Below, one piece after another: positions 52,715-60,671 of a DNA stretch of 64,000 nucleotides; position 1 is the first letter of the stretch, and every line of letters starts with the position of its first letter. The DNA comes from Kitasatospora herbaricolor (GTDB lineage: Bacteria > Actinomycetota > Actinomycetes > Streptomycetales > Streptomycetaceae). A program made the translations under genes and the position numbers. The notes beneath the pieces are model-generated. The model was not told the origin of the DNA and did not search any database. It saw nothing but the letters and a program-made list of their open reading frames with translations. The DNA lies in NCBI RefSeq assembly GCF_030813695.1, contig NZ_JAUSVA010000002.1:8579501-8643500 (forward strand). Reading direction: 5' to 3'.

Positions 52715-52799
52715 ACCGACAGCAGACCCGAACCGACAGGAGACCCGAACCGACAGCAGACCCGAACCGACAACGGGCACGAACCGACAACGGGCACGA
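52715..52799. repeat. Five-copy 17-bp tandem repeat after the redox cluster
   Basis: Units read ACCGACAGCAGACCCGA (copies 1 and 3), one with AGGAG, and two as ACCGACAACGGGCACGA. All five are 17 bp. The array lies 40 bases past the last gene of the cluster and just ahead of its terminator, in the transcribed but untranslated tail. Confidence 0.92.
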
Positions 52800-52827
52800 A
52801 AACCGGCAACAGAACCGACAGGCGACG

Positions 52828-52882
52828 ACAACAGGGCGAGGGCTCCCCCGGCACGGGCCGGCGGGGGCCCTCGCCCTGTTGT
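52828..52882 (+). terminator. Strong terminator closing the redox cluster
   Basis: A perfect 16-bp outer stem (52828-52843 with 52867-52882; ACAACAGGGCGAGGGC) plus a near-complete inner stem, followed by TGTTGTGG-like bases. One of the strongest hairpins in the window. Confidence 0.88.
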
Positions 52883-53361
52883 GGCCCGCTGCGGGCCGGA
52901 GCGTCGGGGTGCCGGAGCGTCGAAGTAGCGCCCGCCGATCCGTCGCGGCGTCATGGACCGCCGGCGGCAGGGGTGTCCAACCATGCGAATGCCGTATGCA
53001 CTTTTCTGTTATTCACCGGCTGCCGCACTTGACGGGGCTTCGCCACGGTGTCGGTGCGCGCGGCCGCGTCCCACCAGTGGGCCTGCGGCGGGAGCGGCGC
53101 GGCGCCGAGCCGCCCTGCACGCAGATTCCTCACATTCGGATCCGGAATCACCGGGCGGGTGGCCGTTCCCGGAACTGTTGCCCTGAAACCCGTGGGACTG
53201 GTGTGCTGTGGCCCTTCCTGCCACACCGTCCCGACGGCAGCAGCAGACCGCCGTCGATGCCCTTCATCCGGGCAGTTCCCGTTTCCGGCCCGTGCGGCCG
53301 TCACGCCGGTCAGGCCCGCGAACTCCCCACCGTGAGAAGGCCAGAGCTGAGGAGGAACAAG
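52883..53361. other. Leader region of the zinc-finger ECF sigma gene
   Basis: About 480 bases between the cluster terminator and the sigma-factor start. The sigma frame stays open back to 52879 but that part has non-coding codon use. A moderately AT-rich patch at 52985-53015 (GTATGCACTTTTCTGTTATTC) may be a promoter. No gene was found. Confidence 0.45.
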
Positions 53362-54183
53362 TTGACCCTTCGTACCAGCACCCGTGAACCGGGTTTGAGC
53401 GCGCTGAGCGACGCCGAACTCTCGGCGGCGCTCGCCGGCTCCACCGCGACCGGCGGCTCCCGCATCCGGGAGGTGATGGCCGAGGTGTTCACCCGCCACC
53501 ACGGCGCCGTGCTCGCCTACGCCCGCGGCTACTGCCGCGACCCGCAGACCGCCCAGGACCTCGCCGCCGAGGCCTACGCCAGCACCTACTCGTCCGTCGC
53601 CCGCGGCTGCGGCCCCCGGCACGCCTGGCGCCCCTATCTGATGGCGGTCGTCCGCCGGACCGCGATGGAGTGGAGCGCGCAGACCAGGGACCGCGTCCTG
53701 CTGCCCGAGGACTTCACCGAATGGGCCGAGCGACTGGCGGACGAGGCGGAGACCGACGGCGCGCTGCTCGCGGCCGAGGAGACGGCCATGGTGGCCAGGG
53801 CCTATCGCGCGCTGCCCGAGCGCTGGCAGGTGCTGCTCTGGTTCTTCGTGGTGGAGGGCGAGTCGGCCGCCACCGTCGCCCAGCGGATGAGCATGACCCC
53901 GAGCGGTGTACGCTCCCTCGCCGCCCGCGCCCGCGCGGGGCTGCGCGAGGCGTACCTGCGGGCGCACGTGGACGAGGACACCGCCCCGGAGTGCCGATAC
54001 TTCACCTCGCTGCTGACCGGTACCGCCCGCCGCCCGGGCCGGCGGCGGGGCCGGGAGCTGGCCCGCCACCTGGGGGAGTGCCCGCGCTGCGGGCGGGTGG
54101 CGGAGGACTTCCGCCGGGCCAACCACCACCTGGAGAGCGGGTCGGCGGAGCCCGCCAAGCCCGAGGCGGTGCGGTCCTGCTGA
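53362..54183 (+). CDS. ECF-type sigma factor with C-terminal zinc-finger (anti-sigma-like) tail
   Basis: Sigma factor of 273 residues. Region 2: VFTRHHGAVLAYARGYCRDP and QDLAAEAYASTY; region 4: RALPERWQVLLWFFVVEGES with TPSGVRSLAARARAGL. After region 4 comes about 85 residues holding H236-x3-C240-x2-C243 (HLGECPRC), the HxxxCxxC motif of zinc-binding anti-sigma factors, here in the sigma factor itself. TTG 53362 follows GGAGGAACAAG. No separate anti-sigma gene is adjacent. Confidence 0.88.
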   Translation: MTLRTSTREPGLSALSDAELSAALAGSTATGGSRIREVMAEVFTRHHGAVLAYARGYCRDPQTAQDLAAEAYASTYSSVARGCGPRHAWRPYLMAVVRRTAMEWSAQTRDRVLLPEDFTEWAERLADEAETDGALLAAEETAMVARAYRALPERWQVLLWFFVVEGESAATVAQRMSMTPSGVRSLAARARAGLREAYLRAHVDEDTAPECRYFTSLLTGTARRPGRRRGRELARHLGECPRCGRVAEDFRRANHHLESGSAEPAKPEAVRSC

Positions 54184-54246
54184 GCCGTGGTGGCGGGGGA
54201 GCGGGGGCACCGCACGGCTCGGGCCGGTAGGGCCGGTGCGCGGCGG

Positions 54247-54276
54247 CCCGGAGCCGGCGGGTGCGCCGGCTCCGGG
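54247..54276. terminator. Terminator between sigma factor and serine-hydrolase-like gene
   Basis: Perfect 12-bp stem (CCCGGAGCCGGC) with a 6-base loop, between convergent genes. The rest of this 249-base gap is made of degenerate repeats such as GGTGACCACCC twice in tandem. Confidence 0.75.
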
Positions 54277-54432
54277 CGCCCGCCCGCTCCCGGTGACCAC
54301 CCGGTGACCACCCGATGTCCCCGGCGATCACCTGGCGATCACCCGTCCCCGGCCCGACCGTCCCCCGGTCCGACTGGCCCCCGGTCCGACCGTCGCGCGG
54401 CCGGGCCGCGAGCCGGGTCGGTCCAGGTCGGC

Positions 54433-55665
54433 TCAGCCGAAGTCGGGGATCGGGTGGTCCGGGGCGAGGGCGGCGGCGATCCGCTGGCCGACCAGCTGGG
54501 CGCTGTGACCGCCCGGGGCGTCGGGGCCCGTCGTGGTCGAGACCGCGATGGCCAGGTGCTCGCACGGGAGGTAGGCCTGGGAGGCGGAGTAGCCGAAGAA
54601 CAGCGGGTGCTGGACCACCCAGTCGTTCAGCACCAGCAGACCCATGCCGTAGTGGGTGGCCTCGGTTTGCGCCAGGCACACCGTCTCCGGGCAGACGGAG
54701 GTCGGCCGGCCCAGGCCCACCGTCCCCGGGTCCAGCAGCTCCTGGCGGGCGGACGGCGAGAGCAGTTCGCCCGAACCGATGCCCACGGCCGAGCGGGCCA
54801 GGTCGCAGATGTCGGTGGTCTGCACGGCGCCGGGGGCGGTGGTCCACGAGGGGTTCCAGAAGGTGGACTCCTCGTACGTCCCCCGGTCGGAGGTGAAGGC
54901 GTGCAGGACGGGCGTCGGGATGTCGGGCGTGAAGCTGTTGCGGGTCTCGTCCAGCCCGAGCGGGCCCATGATCTTCTGCTGGAGCAGCGCGTCCAGCCGA
55001 GTCCCGGTGATCTTCTCCAGGGCGGCGCCGAGCAGGACGAAGTTGGCGTGCGAGTAGCTCCAGTTGGTTCCCGGGTCGTACCACAGCGGCCTGCCGGTCG
55101 AGACGGCCACCAGCTCGTCCGCCGTCCAGGCGCGGAACGGGTTCGCGTAGACGGTGTCGCCGAAGCCGGGGGCGGTGACGTAGTCGACGAGACCGGAGGT
55201 GGAGTCGGCGAGCATCCGCAGGGTGATCCGGTCGCCCAGGTGGTCCGGGAGGTCCGGCAGCCAGCGTCCGACCGTGTCGTCGAGGCCGACCCGCCCCTCG
55301 TCGACCAGCCGCAGCAGTGCCGTGCCCAGGTAGCTGATCGCGATGTTGCCGTTCCGGAAGTGCATGGCGGGGTCGGCCGGGACCCCTGTCATCGACTCGC
55401 CCAGCGCGGCCGTGACGACCTCGCGACCGTCGACGGTGACCCGCAGGATCACGGACTTGAGGCCCATCTCCGCCTTGGCCTGCTCGGCGATCCGCAGGAT
55501 GTCGCGGGCCGGGCCGTCCTCCGGCAGCGGGGAACTGACGCAGGGCCGGCGGTGACCGCCGCCCTCGCCCGCCGCACCGGTGGCGGTCGTGACCGGGGTG
55601 CTGAGGGAGACGAGCGCGGTGACCGCGGCGAGGCAGAGCAGTGACGTCGGACGCGTGGGTCTCAT
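54433..55665 (-). CDS. Secreted beta-lactamase/DD-peptidase-fold protein with catalytic residues replaced
   Basis: Exported protein of 410 residues with a signal peptide (LLCLAAVTALVSL). The fold is that of class C beta-lactamase-like serine hydrolases: VDEGRVGLDDTVGRWLPDLP, LADSTSGLVDY, YDPGTNWSYSHANFVLLG. The SxxK site, expected after FRxG, reads N107-I-A-I110, so both catalytic Ser and Lys are missing, and the YxN motif is Y204-S-H206. It is probably a pseudoenzyme, perhaps a peptidoglycan or drug-binding protein. ATG 55665 is the signal-peptide start. Confidence 0.85.
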   Translation of the reverse strand: MRPTRPTSLLCLAAVTALVSLSTPVTTATGAAGEGGGHRRPCVSSPLPEDGPARDILRIAEQAKAEMGLKSVILRVTVDGREVVTAALGESMTGVPADPAMHFRNGNIAISYLGTALLRLVDEGRVGLDDTVGRWLPDLPDHLGDRITLRMLADSTSGLVDYVTAPGFGDTVYANPFRAWTADELVAVSTGRPLWYDPGTNWSYSHANFVLLGAALEKITGTRLDALLQQKIMGPLGLDETRNSFTPDIPTPVLHAFTSDRGTYEESTFWNPSWTTAPGAVQTTDICDLARSAVGIGSGELLSPSARQELLDPGTVGLGRPTSVCPETVCLAQTEATHYGMGLLVLNDWVVQHPLFFGYSASQAYLPCEHLAIAVSTTTGPDAPGGHSAQLVGQRIAAALAPDHPIPDFG

Positions 55666-55796
55666 GGCCGCAGTATCGGACGGCGGCGTGCGGGAACCGG
55701 CGCGGCGGCCGGCGACCCGCGCGAACATCACCCGTCGGGCCCGCGCGGACGCTGGAGCGGCGGTGGTTCTCGCCCCTCGCTCCGTGCGGGCTTGTT

Positions 55797-55814
55797 CTTG
55801 AATGGTCGCTCAGG
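55797..55814. promoter_or_regulatory. Operator upstream of the TetR gene (CTTGA-N8-TCAGG)
   Basis: CTTGAATGGTCGCTCAGG, an imperfect palindrome 12 bases before the TetR start. It matches the palindrome ahead of the oxidoreductase gene, which implies autoregulation. Confidence 0.65.
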
Positions 55815-55826
55815 TATTTTTGCGTC

Positions 55827-56411
55827 ATGCCCCGCCCCCGCGAGTTCGAGCCCGACGCCGTGCTGCACCAGGCCATGCTGCGATTCTGGTGGCAGGGCTA
55901 TCGGGCCACCTCGATCGAGGATCTCGTGAAGGCGACCGGCGTGAAGCCCGGCAGCCTCTACAGTGCCTTCCCCGGCGGCAAGCGCACGCTCTTCCTGAGG
56001 TCGCTGGAGCGGTACTCGAAGCTGGTCGTCCCGCAGAAGCTGGGCGAACTGGCGGCGCCCGGTGCTTCGCTGGCCGAGCTGCGCGGCTACTTCGACGGGT
56101 TGGTGAGCGATCTGCTCAGCCCGGAGGGCCGGCAGGGGTGCCTGCTGGTGAACACCGCGATCGAGAATGCGGCCGAGGACGACGAGGCCGCCGCCGTCGT
56201 GCGTGGCCATCTGGCGCGCCTGGAGCAGTGCATGGCCACCGCGCTTCGCAACGCTCGCGACGCCGGCGAGGTGCGCGCCTCGGTCGAACCGGGCGGCAGT
56301 GCCAAGCTGCTGGTCGCGACCTGCCAGGGGCTGATGGTCGTGGGGAAGGCGAATCCCGACGAAGCCGTGCTGCGCGCGGTCGTCGACAACGCCTTCGCCG
56401 TCCTCCTCTGA
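55827..56411 (+). CDS. TetR-family transcriptional regulator
   Basis: Regulator of 194 residues of the AcrR/NemR-like group. HTH: FWWQGYRATSIEDLVKATGV with KPGSLYSAF. C-terminal TetR_C domain: RQGCLLVNTAIENAAEDDE. ATG 55827 has no good ribosome site, so the transcript may be leaderless. The operators at 55797 and 56463 suggest it represses itself and the quinone oxidoreductase next door. One Cys in RQGCLLVN is placed as in NemR-like electrophile sensors. Confidence 0.9.
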   Translation: MPRPREFEPDAVLHQAMLRFWWQGYRATSIEDLVKATGVKPGSLYSAFPGGKRTLFLRSLERYSKLVVPQKLGELAAPGASLAELRGYFDGLVSDLLSPEGRQGCLLVNTAIENAAEDDEAAAVVRGHLARLEQCMATALRNARDAGEVRASVEPGGSAKLLVATCQGLMVVGKANPDEAVLRAVVDNAFAVLL

Positions 56412-56462
56412 CGGGTCCGTCCAGGGGTCACCGCCTGCGGTGGCTCTTTTTCGGGCCCAATA

Positions 56463-56535
56463 CTTGAATGACCACTCAAGAACGACCGTCCAAGAACGAC
56501 GTCCGAACACGACCGTCCAAGAACGACCACTCAGG
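56463..56535. promoter_or_regulatory. Operator array upstream of the quinone oxidoreductase
   Basis: 56463-56480 is CTTGAATGACCACTCAAG, a near-perfect palindrome. 56518-56535 is a second diverged copy in reverse. Between and overlapping them, ACGACCGTCCAAGAACGAC occurs twice (56482-56500 and 56509-56527), a 27-base period. These look like repeated TetR sites over the promoter. Confidence 0.65.
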
Positions 56536-56550
56536 AATGGAGTCTTCTCG

Positions 56551-57531
56551 ATGAAGGCCATCGTCATATCCGCCTACGGCGGTCCCGAGATGCTGCGCGT
56601 CACCGACCTGCCCGACCCGGTGCCCGCGCAGGGAGAGGTGCTGATCCGGGTCAAGGCATTCGGCCTCAACCACGCCGAGGCCTACATGCGCGCGGGTGCC
56701 TGGGGCGATGTCGCGGCCGTCCCGGGGATCGAGTGCGCGGGGCTGGTCGAGGCCGACCCGTCGGGCCGGCTCGCCCCCGGCACCCGGGTCGTGGCGATCC
56801 TCGGCGGCATGGGCCGCACCCGGAACGGCAGCTACGCCGAGCTGGTCACGGTGCCGGCCGGCAACGTGGCCGCCGTGGACTCGCGACTCGACTGGGCCGA
56901 ACTGGCGGCCGTGCCCGAGGTCTACGCGACAGCGTGGAACGGGCTGTTCGGCAACCTCGGGATGCGCCCGGGTGAGCGGGTCCTGGTGCGCGGGGCGACG
57001 TCCTCGCTGGGCCAGGCCGCCGTCAACCTCGCCGTCGCCCACGGCGCGAGCGTCCTCGCCACCACCCGCAACCCAGCGCACGCACCGCTCCTGAAGGGAC
57101 TCGGGGCCGAGGAGGTCCTCATCGACGACGGGTACCTGGCCGCCCAGGTCGGCAGGGGCGGGCTCGTCGTCGACGCGGTCTTCGATCTCGTCGGCAACAA
57201 CGCCCTGCGTGACTCCCTCGCCGTCGTCCGCCCCCGCGGCCGGGTCTGCCAACTCGGCTTTCTCGGCGGGTTCGAGCCGGTCCGCGATTTCGACCCGATC
57301 ACCGACCTTCCGTCCGGCGTGCAGCTCAGCTTCTTCGGCAGTGCCTTCGTCCTGGGTAGCTCCGAGTTTCCGCTCGCCGACGTTCCGTTGGACGCGATCT
57401 ACGCCCAGGTCGAGTCGGGCGCCCTGGCGGCAGGCCCGGTGCGGACCTTCCGTTTCGGTGAGATCGTCGAGGCCCACCGGGTCCTGGAGGCGGGTGCGGC
57501 CCTGGGAAAGATGACCGTCACGGTCGACTGA
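56551..57531 (+). CDS. Zinc-independent quinone oxidoreductase (MDR family)
   Basis: NADPH-dependent oxidoreductase of 326 residues of the quinone-oxidoreductase class. N-terminal GroES-like domain (MKAIVISAYGGPEMLRV), then a Rossmann domain with VRGATSSLGQAAVNLAVAHG and FDLVGNNALRDSLAVVRPRG. No zinc-ligand set is present. ATG 56551 follows TGGAG. Controlled by the TetR gene upstream. Likely reduces quinones or electrophilic alkenes. Confidence 0.9.
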   Translation: MKAIVISAYGGPEMLRVTDLPDPVPAQGEVLIRVKAFGLNHAEAYMRAGAWGDVAAVPGIECAGLVEADPSGRLAPGTRVVAILGGMGRTRNGSYAELVTVPAGNVAAVDSRLDWAELAAVPEVYATAWNGLFGNLGMRPGERVLVRGATSSLGQAAVNLAVAHGASVLATTRNPAHAPLLKGLGAEEVLIDDGYLAAQVGRGGLVVDAVFDLVGNNALRDSLAVVRPRGRVCQLGFLGGFEPVRDFDPITDLPSGVQLSFFGSAFVLGSSEFPLADVPLDAIYAQVESGALAAGPVRTFRFGEIVEAHRVLEAGAALGKMTVTVD

Positions 57532-57841
57532 GCAACCCGCCCGCCTTCCGCCGCTGTTCGAGCAGTGCCGTCGGCCGCTCCCGCTGCTCGGCGGTGTCCG
57601 GGACGGCGAGCCCGCGGGCTCGTTCGATCCGGTGCCAGGCGGTGTCGGGGTCGGCACCGCCCAGGACGGTGTCGGGGTCGGCACCGCCCAGGACGAGGAG
57701 TGCCGCCGCGAGGAGCGAGGAACGTCCGATGCCGGCCCGGCAGCGGGTCACCACGTGGGCGCCGTCGTGGAGTTGCGCGGCGAGCCGGTGCAGGGTGGGC
57801 AGGATCGCGCCGAGGTCGGGGACGGCGCGGTCGGGGACGGG
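57518..57841 (-). pseudogene. Truncated protein-tyrosine-phosphatase-like remnant
   Basis: Open frame carrying TRCRAGIGRSSLLAAALL, the CxxGxxRS phosphatase loop with Thr-Arg in place of the usual His before the Cys, and flanking helices (LPTLHRLAAQLHDGAHVV). An in-frame stop at 57842-57844 removes the N-terminal half expected in this family, and a 27-bp tandem duplication adds nine residues just after the loop. It overlaps the oxidoreductase end by 14 bases. Probably non-functional. Confidence 0.6.
57641..57694. repeat. 27-bp exact tandem duplication in the phosphatase remnant
   Basis: Two identical 27-bp copies (57641-57667 and 57668-57694). They add the residues TVLGGADPD a second time on the minus strand without shifting the frame. 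Confidence 0.93.
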
Positions 57842-57897
57842 TCACGACGAACCGCAGCCCGGCCGCCGCCGGCCCGACGTGTCGTCGTCGGCCCCGC

Positions 57898-59271
57898 TCA
57901 GCCGGTGAGCGGAGCCCAGCCCTGGCCCGCGTACCAGTAGTGCGGCAGGCCGTCGATGCCGCTGGTGCGGAACGGGAGGCCGTGGTCGTCGATCCGCTCG
58001 GTGCCGGTTCGGCCCTGCGAGGACCACTCCAGTTCCAGGTACCAGAGGCAGTCGCAGCCGACGGCCCGGGCGTCGACCATCAGGACCTCGGGATCCGTCG
58101 AGGAGACCCGGTAGGGCAGCTGCCTTGCCGGGCTGCTCGCTCCGGCCTCGGCACCCTGGACCGGGCGGGCGATCGGTCGGTCCAGGTCCAGGTCCACGGC
58201 GAAGGAGCGGGGATCCAGGTCGCCGCCGCAGCCCTGACCGGTGGAGTAGACGGTGCCCCGTGCCGGGGCGGCTCGTCCCACCACGCGGACCCGCAGCGCC
58301 TCCAGGACGACGGCCGCCTCCGTCCGTCCCTGCACGGTGATGTCCACCGGCGTCCGGCCGCCGTGCACCGCGCCTTCGGCACGCGCCCAGGGCGCGGCGT
58401 CCTGCGGGGCCGGGGGCGGGGGGACCTGTCGGGGTGCCTTGTCGATCACGTAGTCGTAGCCGCAACCGGTGCCCCAGAGCCGGGAGTTCACAGTCCAGGT
58501 GAGGGGCGCGACGGCGGCGGTCCCGGCGGGTGCGGACGATGCGGGGGAGCTGGGTGATGCCGGGGAGCCGGGCGGTGCGCCCGCCGGCCGCTCGGTCGTC
58601 GAGCCGGACGCCCGGCTGCCGACGTCGGCCGAGGAGGATCCGGTCGGCAGGGTGGACAGGGCGCCCAGGGCCGTGGCGACCAGCACCGTCGCGACGGATG
58701 CGGTGGCCGCGGGGCGACGCCGGTACCAGGGCCTGCCGGTGGCGGGGTGCCCGGCCGCGCCCCGCTCGTGCGCCGGGCCGGGGCGTCCTTCCGCGGGGGA
58801 TCCCCCGAGGTCCGGCGACGGGCCGGCCGCCACCGCGGGGACGGGGTCGCCGGCGACCGCGGAATCCGGCTCGGCCGCCACCGCGGACACCGGCTCGGCC
58901 GTCCCGCCGGCCGGGCGATGTTCCTTGCCGCCCGCCGGGCGGGATCCGGCGGCCTCCGGTACGGACTCGGCTGCCGTTCTGGCCCGTTGACGTGCCGCCA
59001 CCGCCAGGACCCACCGCCGGTGCAGCTCGATCCGTTCGGCCGGACCGGCCCCGCAGACCGCGGCGAACCGCTCCACGGACGCGAAGCCGAGCGGCACGAC
59101 CTCCCCCGAGCAGTACCGGTGCAGCGTCGAGGCGTTCATGTCCAGGCGGCGCGCGAGTTGCGCGTAACTGCGGCCGGTACGGGCCTTCAGGTGCCGAAGC
59201 TGCGCCGCGAACTCCTCCACCTCGTCCTGGGACGACACACGTTCCCCTTGTCTCGCGTCCCGGGACGGCAT
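57898..59271 (-). CDS. Membrane-anchored HTH regulator with extracytoplasmic domain
   Basis: Protein of 457 residues. N-terminal XRE-type helix-turn-helix (about 15-75: TGRSYAQLARRLDMNASTLH), a Pro/Ala/Glu-rich linker, one membrane helix near 185-200 (ATASVATVLVATALGALS), a Ser/Pro-rich spacer, and an outer domain of about 190 residues with paired cysteines (GTGCGYDYV, GQGCGGDLD, VGCDCLWYLELEW). The start ATG 59271 follows GAGGAG; GTG 59238 also has a good site. Such one-component transmembrane regulators are common in Streptomyces. A secreted-protein gene lies next to it. Confidence 0.83.
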   Translation of the reverse strand: MPSRDARQGERVSSQDEVEEFAAQLRHLKARTGRSYAQLARRLDMNASTLHRYCSGEVVPLGFASVERFAAVCGAGPAERIELHRRWVLAVAARQRARTAAESVPEAAGSRPAGGKEHRPAGGTAEPVSAVAAEPDSAVAGDPVPAVAAGPSPDLGGSPAEGRPGPAHERGAAGHPATGRPWYRRRPAATASVATVLVATALGALSTLPTGSSSADVGSRASGSTTERPAGAPPGSPASPSSPASSAPAGTAAVAPLTWTVNSRLWGTGCGYDYVIDKAPRQVPPPPAPQDAAPWARAEGAVHGGRTPVDITVQGRTEAAVVLEALRVRVVGRAAPARGTVYSTGQGCGGDLDPRSFAVDLDLDRPIARPVQGAEAGASSPARQLPYRVSSTDPEVLMVDARAVGCDCLWYLELEWSSQGRTGTERIDDHGLPFRTSGIDGLPHYWYAGQGWAPLTG

Positions 59272-59474
59272 CCCGGGCACTCCTCATAAGGAGAGGTCGG
59301 AAGGCCTGGGACGGTTCCACCGTTGCGGATCGGGTGCCGGTCGTTGTGCCCGCCCCGCGGGGCCGCCGATGCTCTCGTTGTCGCCGGAACCGCCCCCGCA
59401 CCAGCGGGGTCGAAGGGGCCGGCCCGCACGCGGCGACGCACGTCCGAACCCATCGACATCGGGGAAGCACACTG

Positions 59475-59975
59475 ATGAACAGCAACACGACCACCCGCAC
59501 GCACGTCCGCCGCACCGTCCTGATCACCACCCTGGTCGCCGCCGTGGCCCTGCCGACGGGGCTCACGGCGTCGGCGCGGGCGACCACGGGCGGTGCCGCG
59601 GCCGGCGCCGTCGCGCACCGGACGGTCAGCGGCAAGTCCTCGGACGACCTGACCCGGGTCGCCGACTTCTACGGCGCCTACATCGACGCCCGGCTCGACG
59701 CGGAGGACGGCGGCCTGGCCGCCGAGCTCCGGAAGTTCTACGTCCGGGCGGACTACCTCGGCGAGGTGGCGAAGTGGGAGGAGGCCAACCAGGCGGACGG
59801 CATCCTGCGTGCCCAGAACGTCCCGCTGAAGTGGACGGTGAAGGAGAACGGCGCCCCCGGCCAGGTCGGCATCACCCTCGCCTGGGGTCAGGCGGCCACC
59901 ACCAGGCTCGTGGTGGACCTGGACCGCAATCACAAGATCACCCACATCGGCGCTCCGGGCGCCGGCGGGAACTGA
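59475..59975 (+). CDS. Small secreted protein, hypothetical
   Basis: Exported protein of 166 residues. Signal peptide (VLITTLVAAVALPTGLTASARA), then a domain of about 110 residues: LTRVADFYGAYIDARLDAED, LRKFYVRADYLGEVAKWEE, and VGITLAWGQAATTRLVVDLD. The form resembles the small beta-barrel/NTF2-like exported proteins of streptomycetes but I cannot name the family. It is divergent from the membrane-anchored regulator across 203 bases and may be its target. Confidence 0.75.
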   Translation: MNSNTTTRTHVRRTVLITTLVAAVALPTGLTASARATTGGAAAGAVAHRTVSGKSSDDLTRVADFYGAYIDARLDAEDGGLAAELRKFYVRADYLGEVAKWEEANQADGILRAQNVPLKWTVKENGAPGQVGITLAWGQAATTRLVVDLDRNHKITHIGAPGAGGN

Positions 59976-60066
59976 CCGCCTCCGCCGTCCGCAGCCGGGC
60001 CCGCGCACCGCGGGCCCGGCCCTCCGGCTCCGGGATCCGCGGGGCGGATCACCGGAGCCGGTGTGG

Positions 60067-60366
60067 TCAGCCGGGTGTGCCGGCCGTGCGGAACGTGCGC
60101 CGGTAGGAGTGCGGGGTGACGCCGATCGCGGCATGGAGGTGCCGGCGCAGGGAGACGCCGGTGCCGAACCCGGCCCGGTCGGCGACGGTGTCCACCGGCC
60201 ACGGGGTGCTCTCCAGCAAGTGGCGCGCCAGGTCGACGCGTTGGCGGGTGAGCCACTGGCCGGGACTGGTGCCGACCTCCTCCCGGAAGCGCCGGGTGAA
60301 GGTGCGCACGCTCATCCCGGCGTGGGCGGCCATGTCCCCGGTGATCGTGCGCCATTCGATGAGCCG
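60067..60366 (-). pseudogene. AraC-family regulator remnant (DNA-binding domain only)
   Basis: The frame encodes a complete AraC C-terminal double HTH: AAHAGMSVRTFTRRFREEVG and VADRAGFGTGVSLRRHLHAA, ending TPHSYRRTFRTAG. An in-frame TGA at 60367-60369 lies just upstream and the sensor half (usually a DJ-1/PfpI domain, about 200 residues) is missing. The piece could be expressed from ATG 60333, but I treat it as a deletion remnant. Confidence 0.65.
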
Positions 60367-60369
60367 TCA

Positions 60370-60671
60370 GCCCCGGTGGGTGGATCCGTCCGCCTCTCCG
60401 TGCGCCGGCCGTCGCCCCGGGTCCGTGGTGGCCCCCGGTCCCATTCGGCGGCGCACTAAACAAATACGCACTTTTGTCCACAGATATTGACACTCCTTGG
60501 CCCGAATGCTGCACTATGCGGCGATGGCAGCGCAAACATCCGTCCCTGGGGTGACGACGCGTCAGCGGTGAGCCGGTCCGGCCGGGACGCCGTGGCCACG
60601 CCCACCGCCCGATCAACGCCTCGCACCCGGGACCGCTGCCCCACCTTTTTCCGGCGAACGGAGCCAACGCC
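60370..60671. promoter_or_regulatory. Upstream region of the GH95-like gene
   Basis: 302 bases with no gene. A clearly AT-rich patch at 60455-60495 (ACTAAACAAATACGCACTTT, ATATTGACACTCC) holds a TTGACA -35-like hexamer at 60488-60493 but no convincing -10 at 17 bases. It is the likely promoter region of the secreted glycosidase. Confidence 0.45.

Noticed and set aside
8169-60519. The 14-mer ATGCTGCACTATGC occurs both before the EthA-like gene (8169-8182) and before the GH95-like gene (60506-60519).
   Set aside because: In 64 kb, several exact 14-base matches are expected by chance, and the two genes share no visible regulator.
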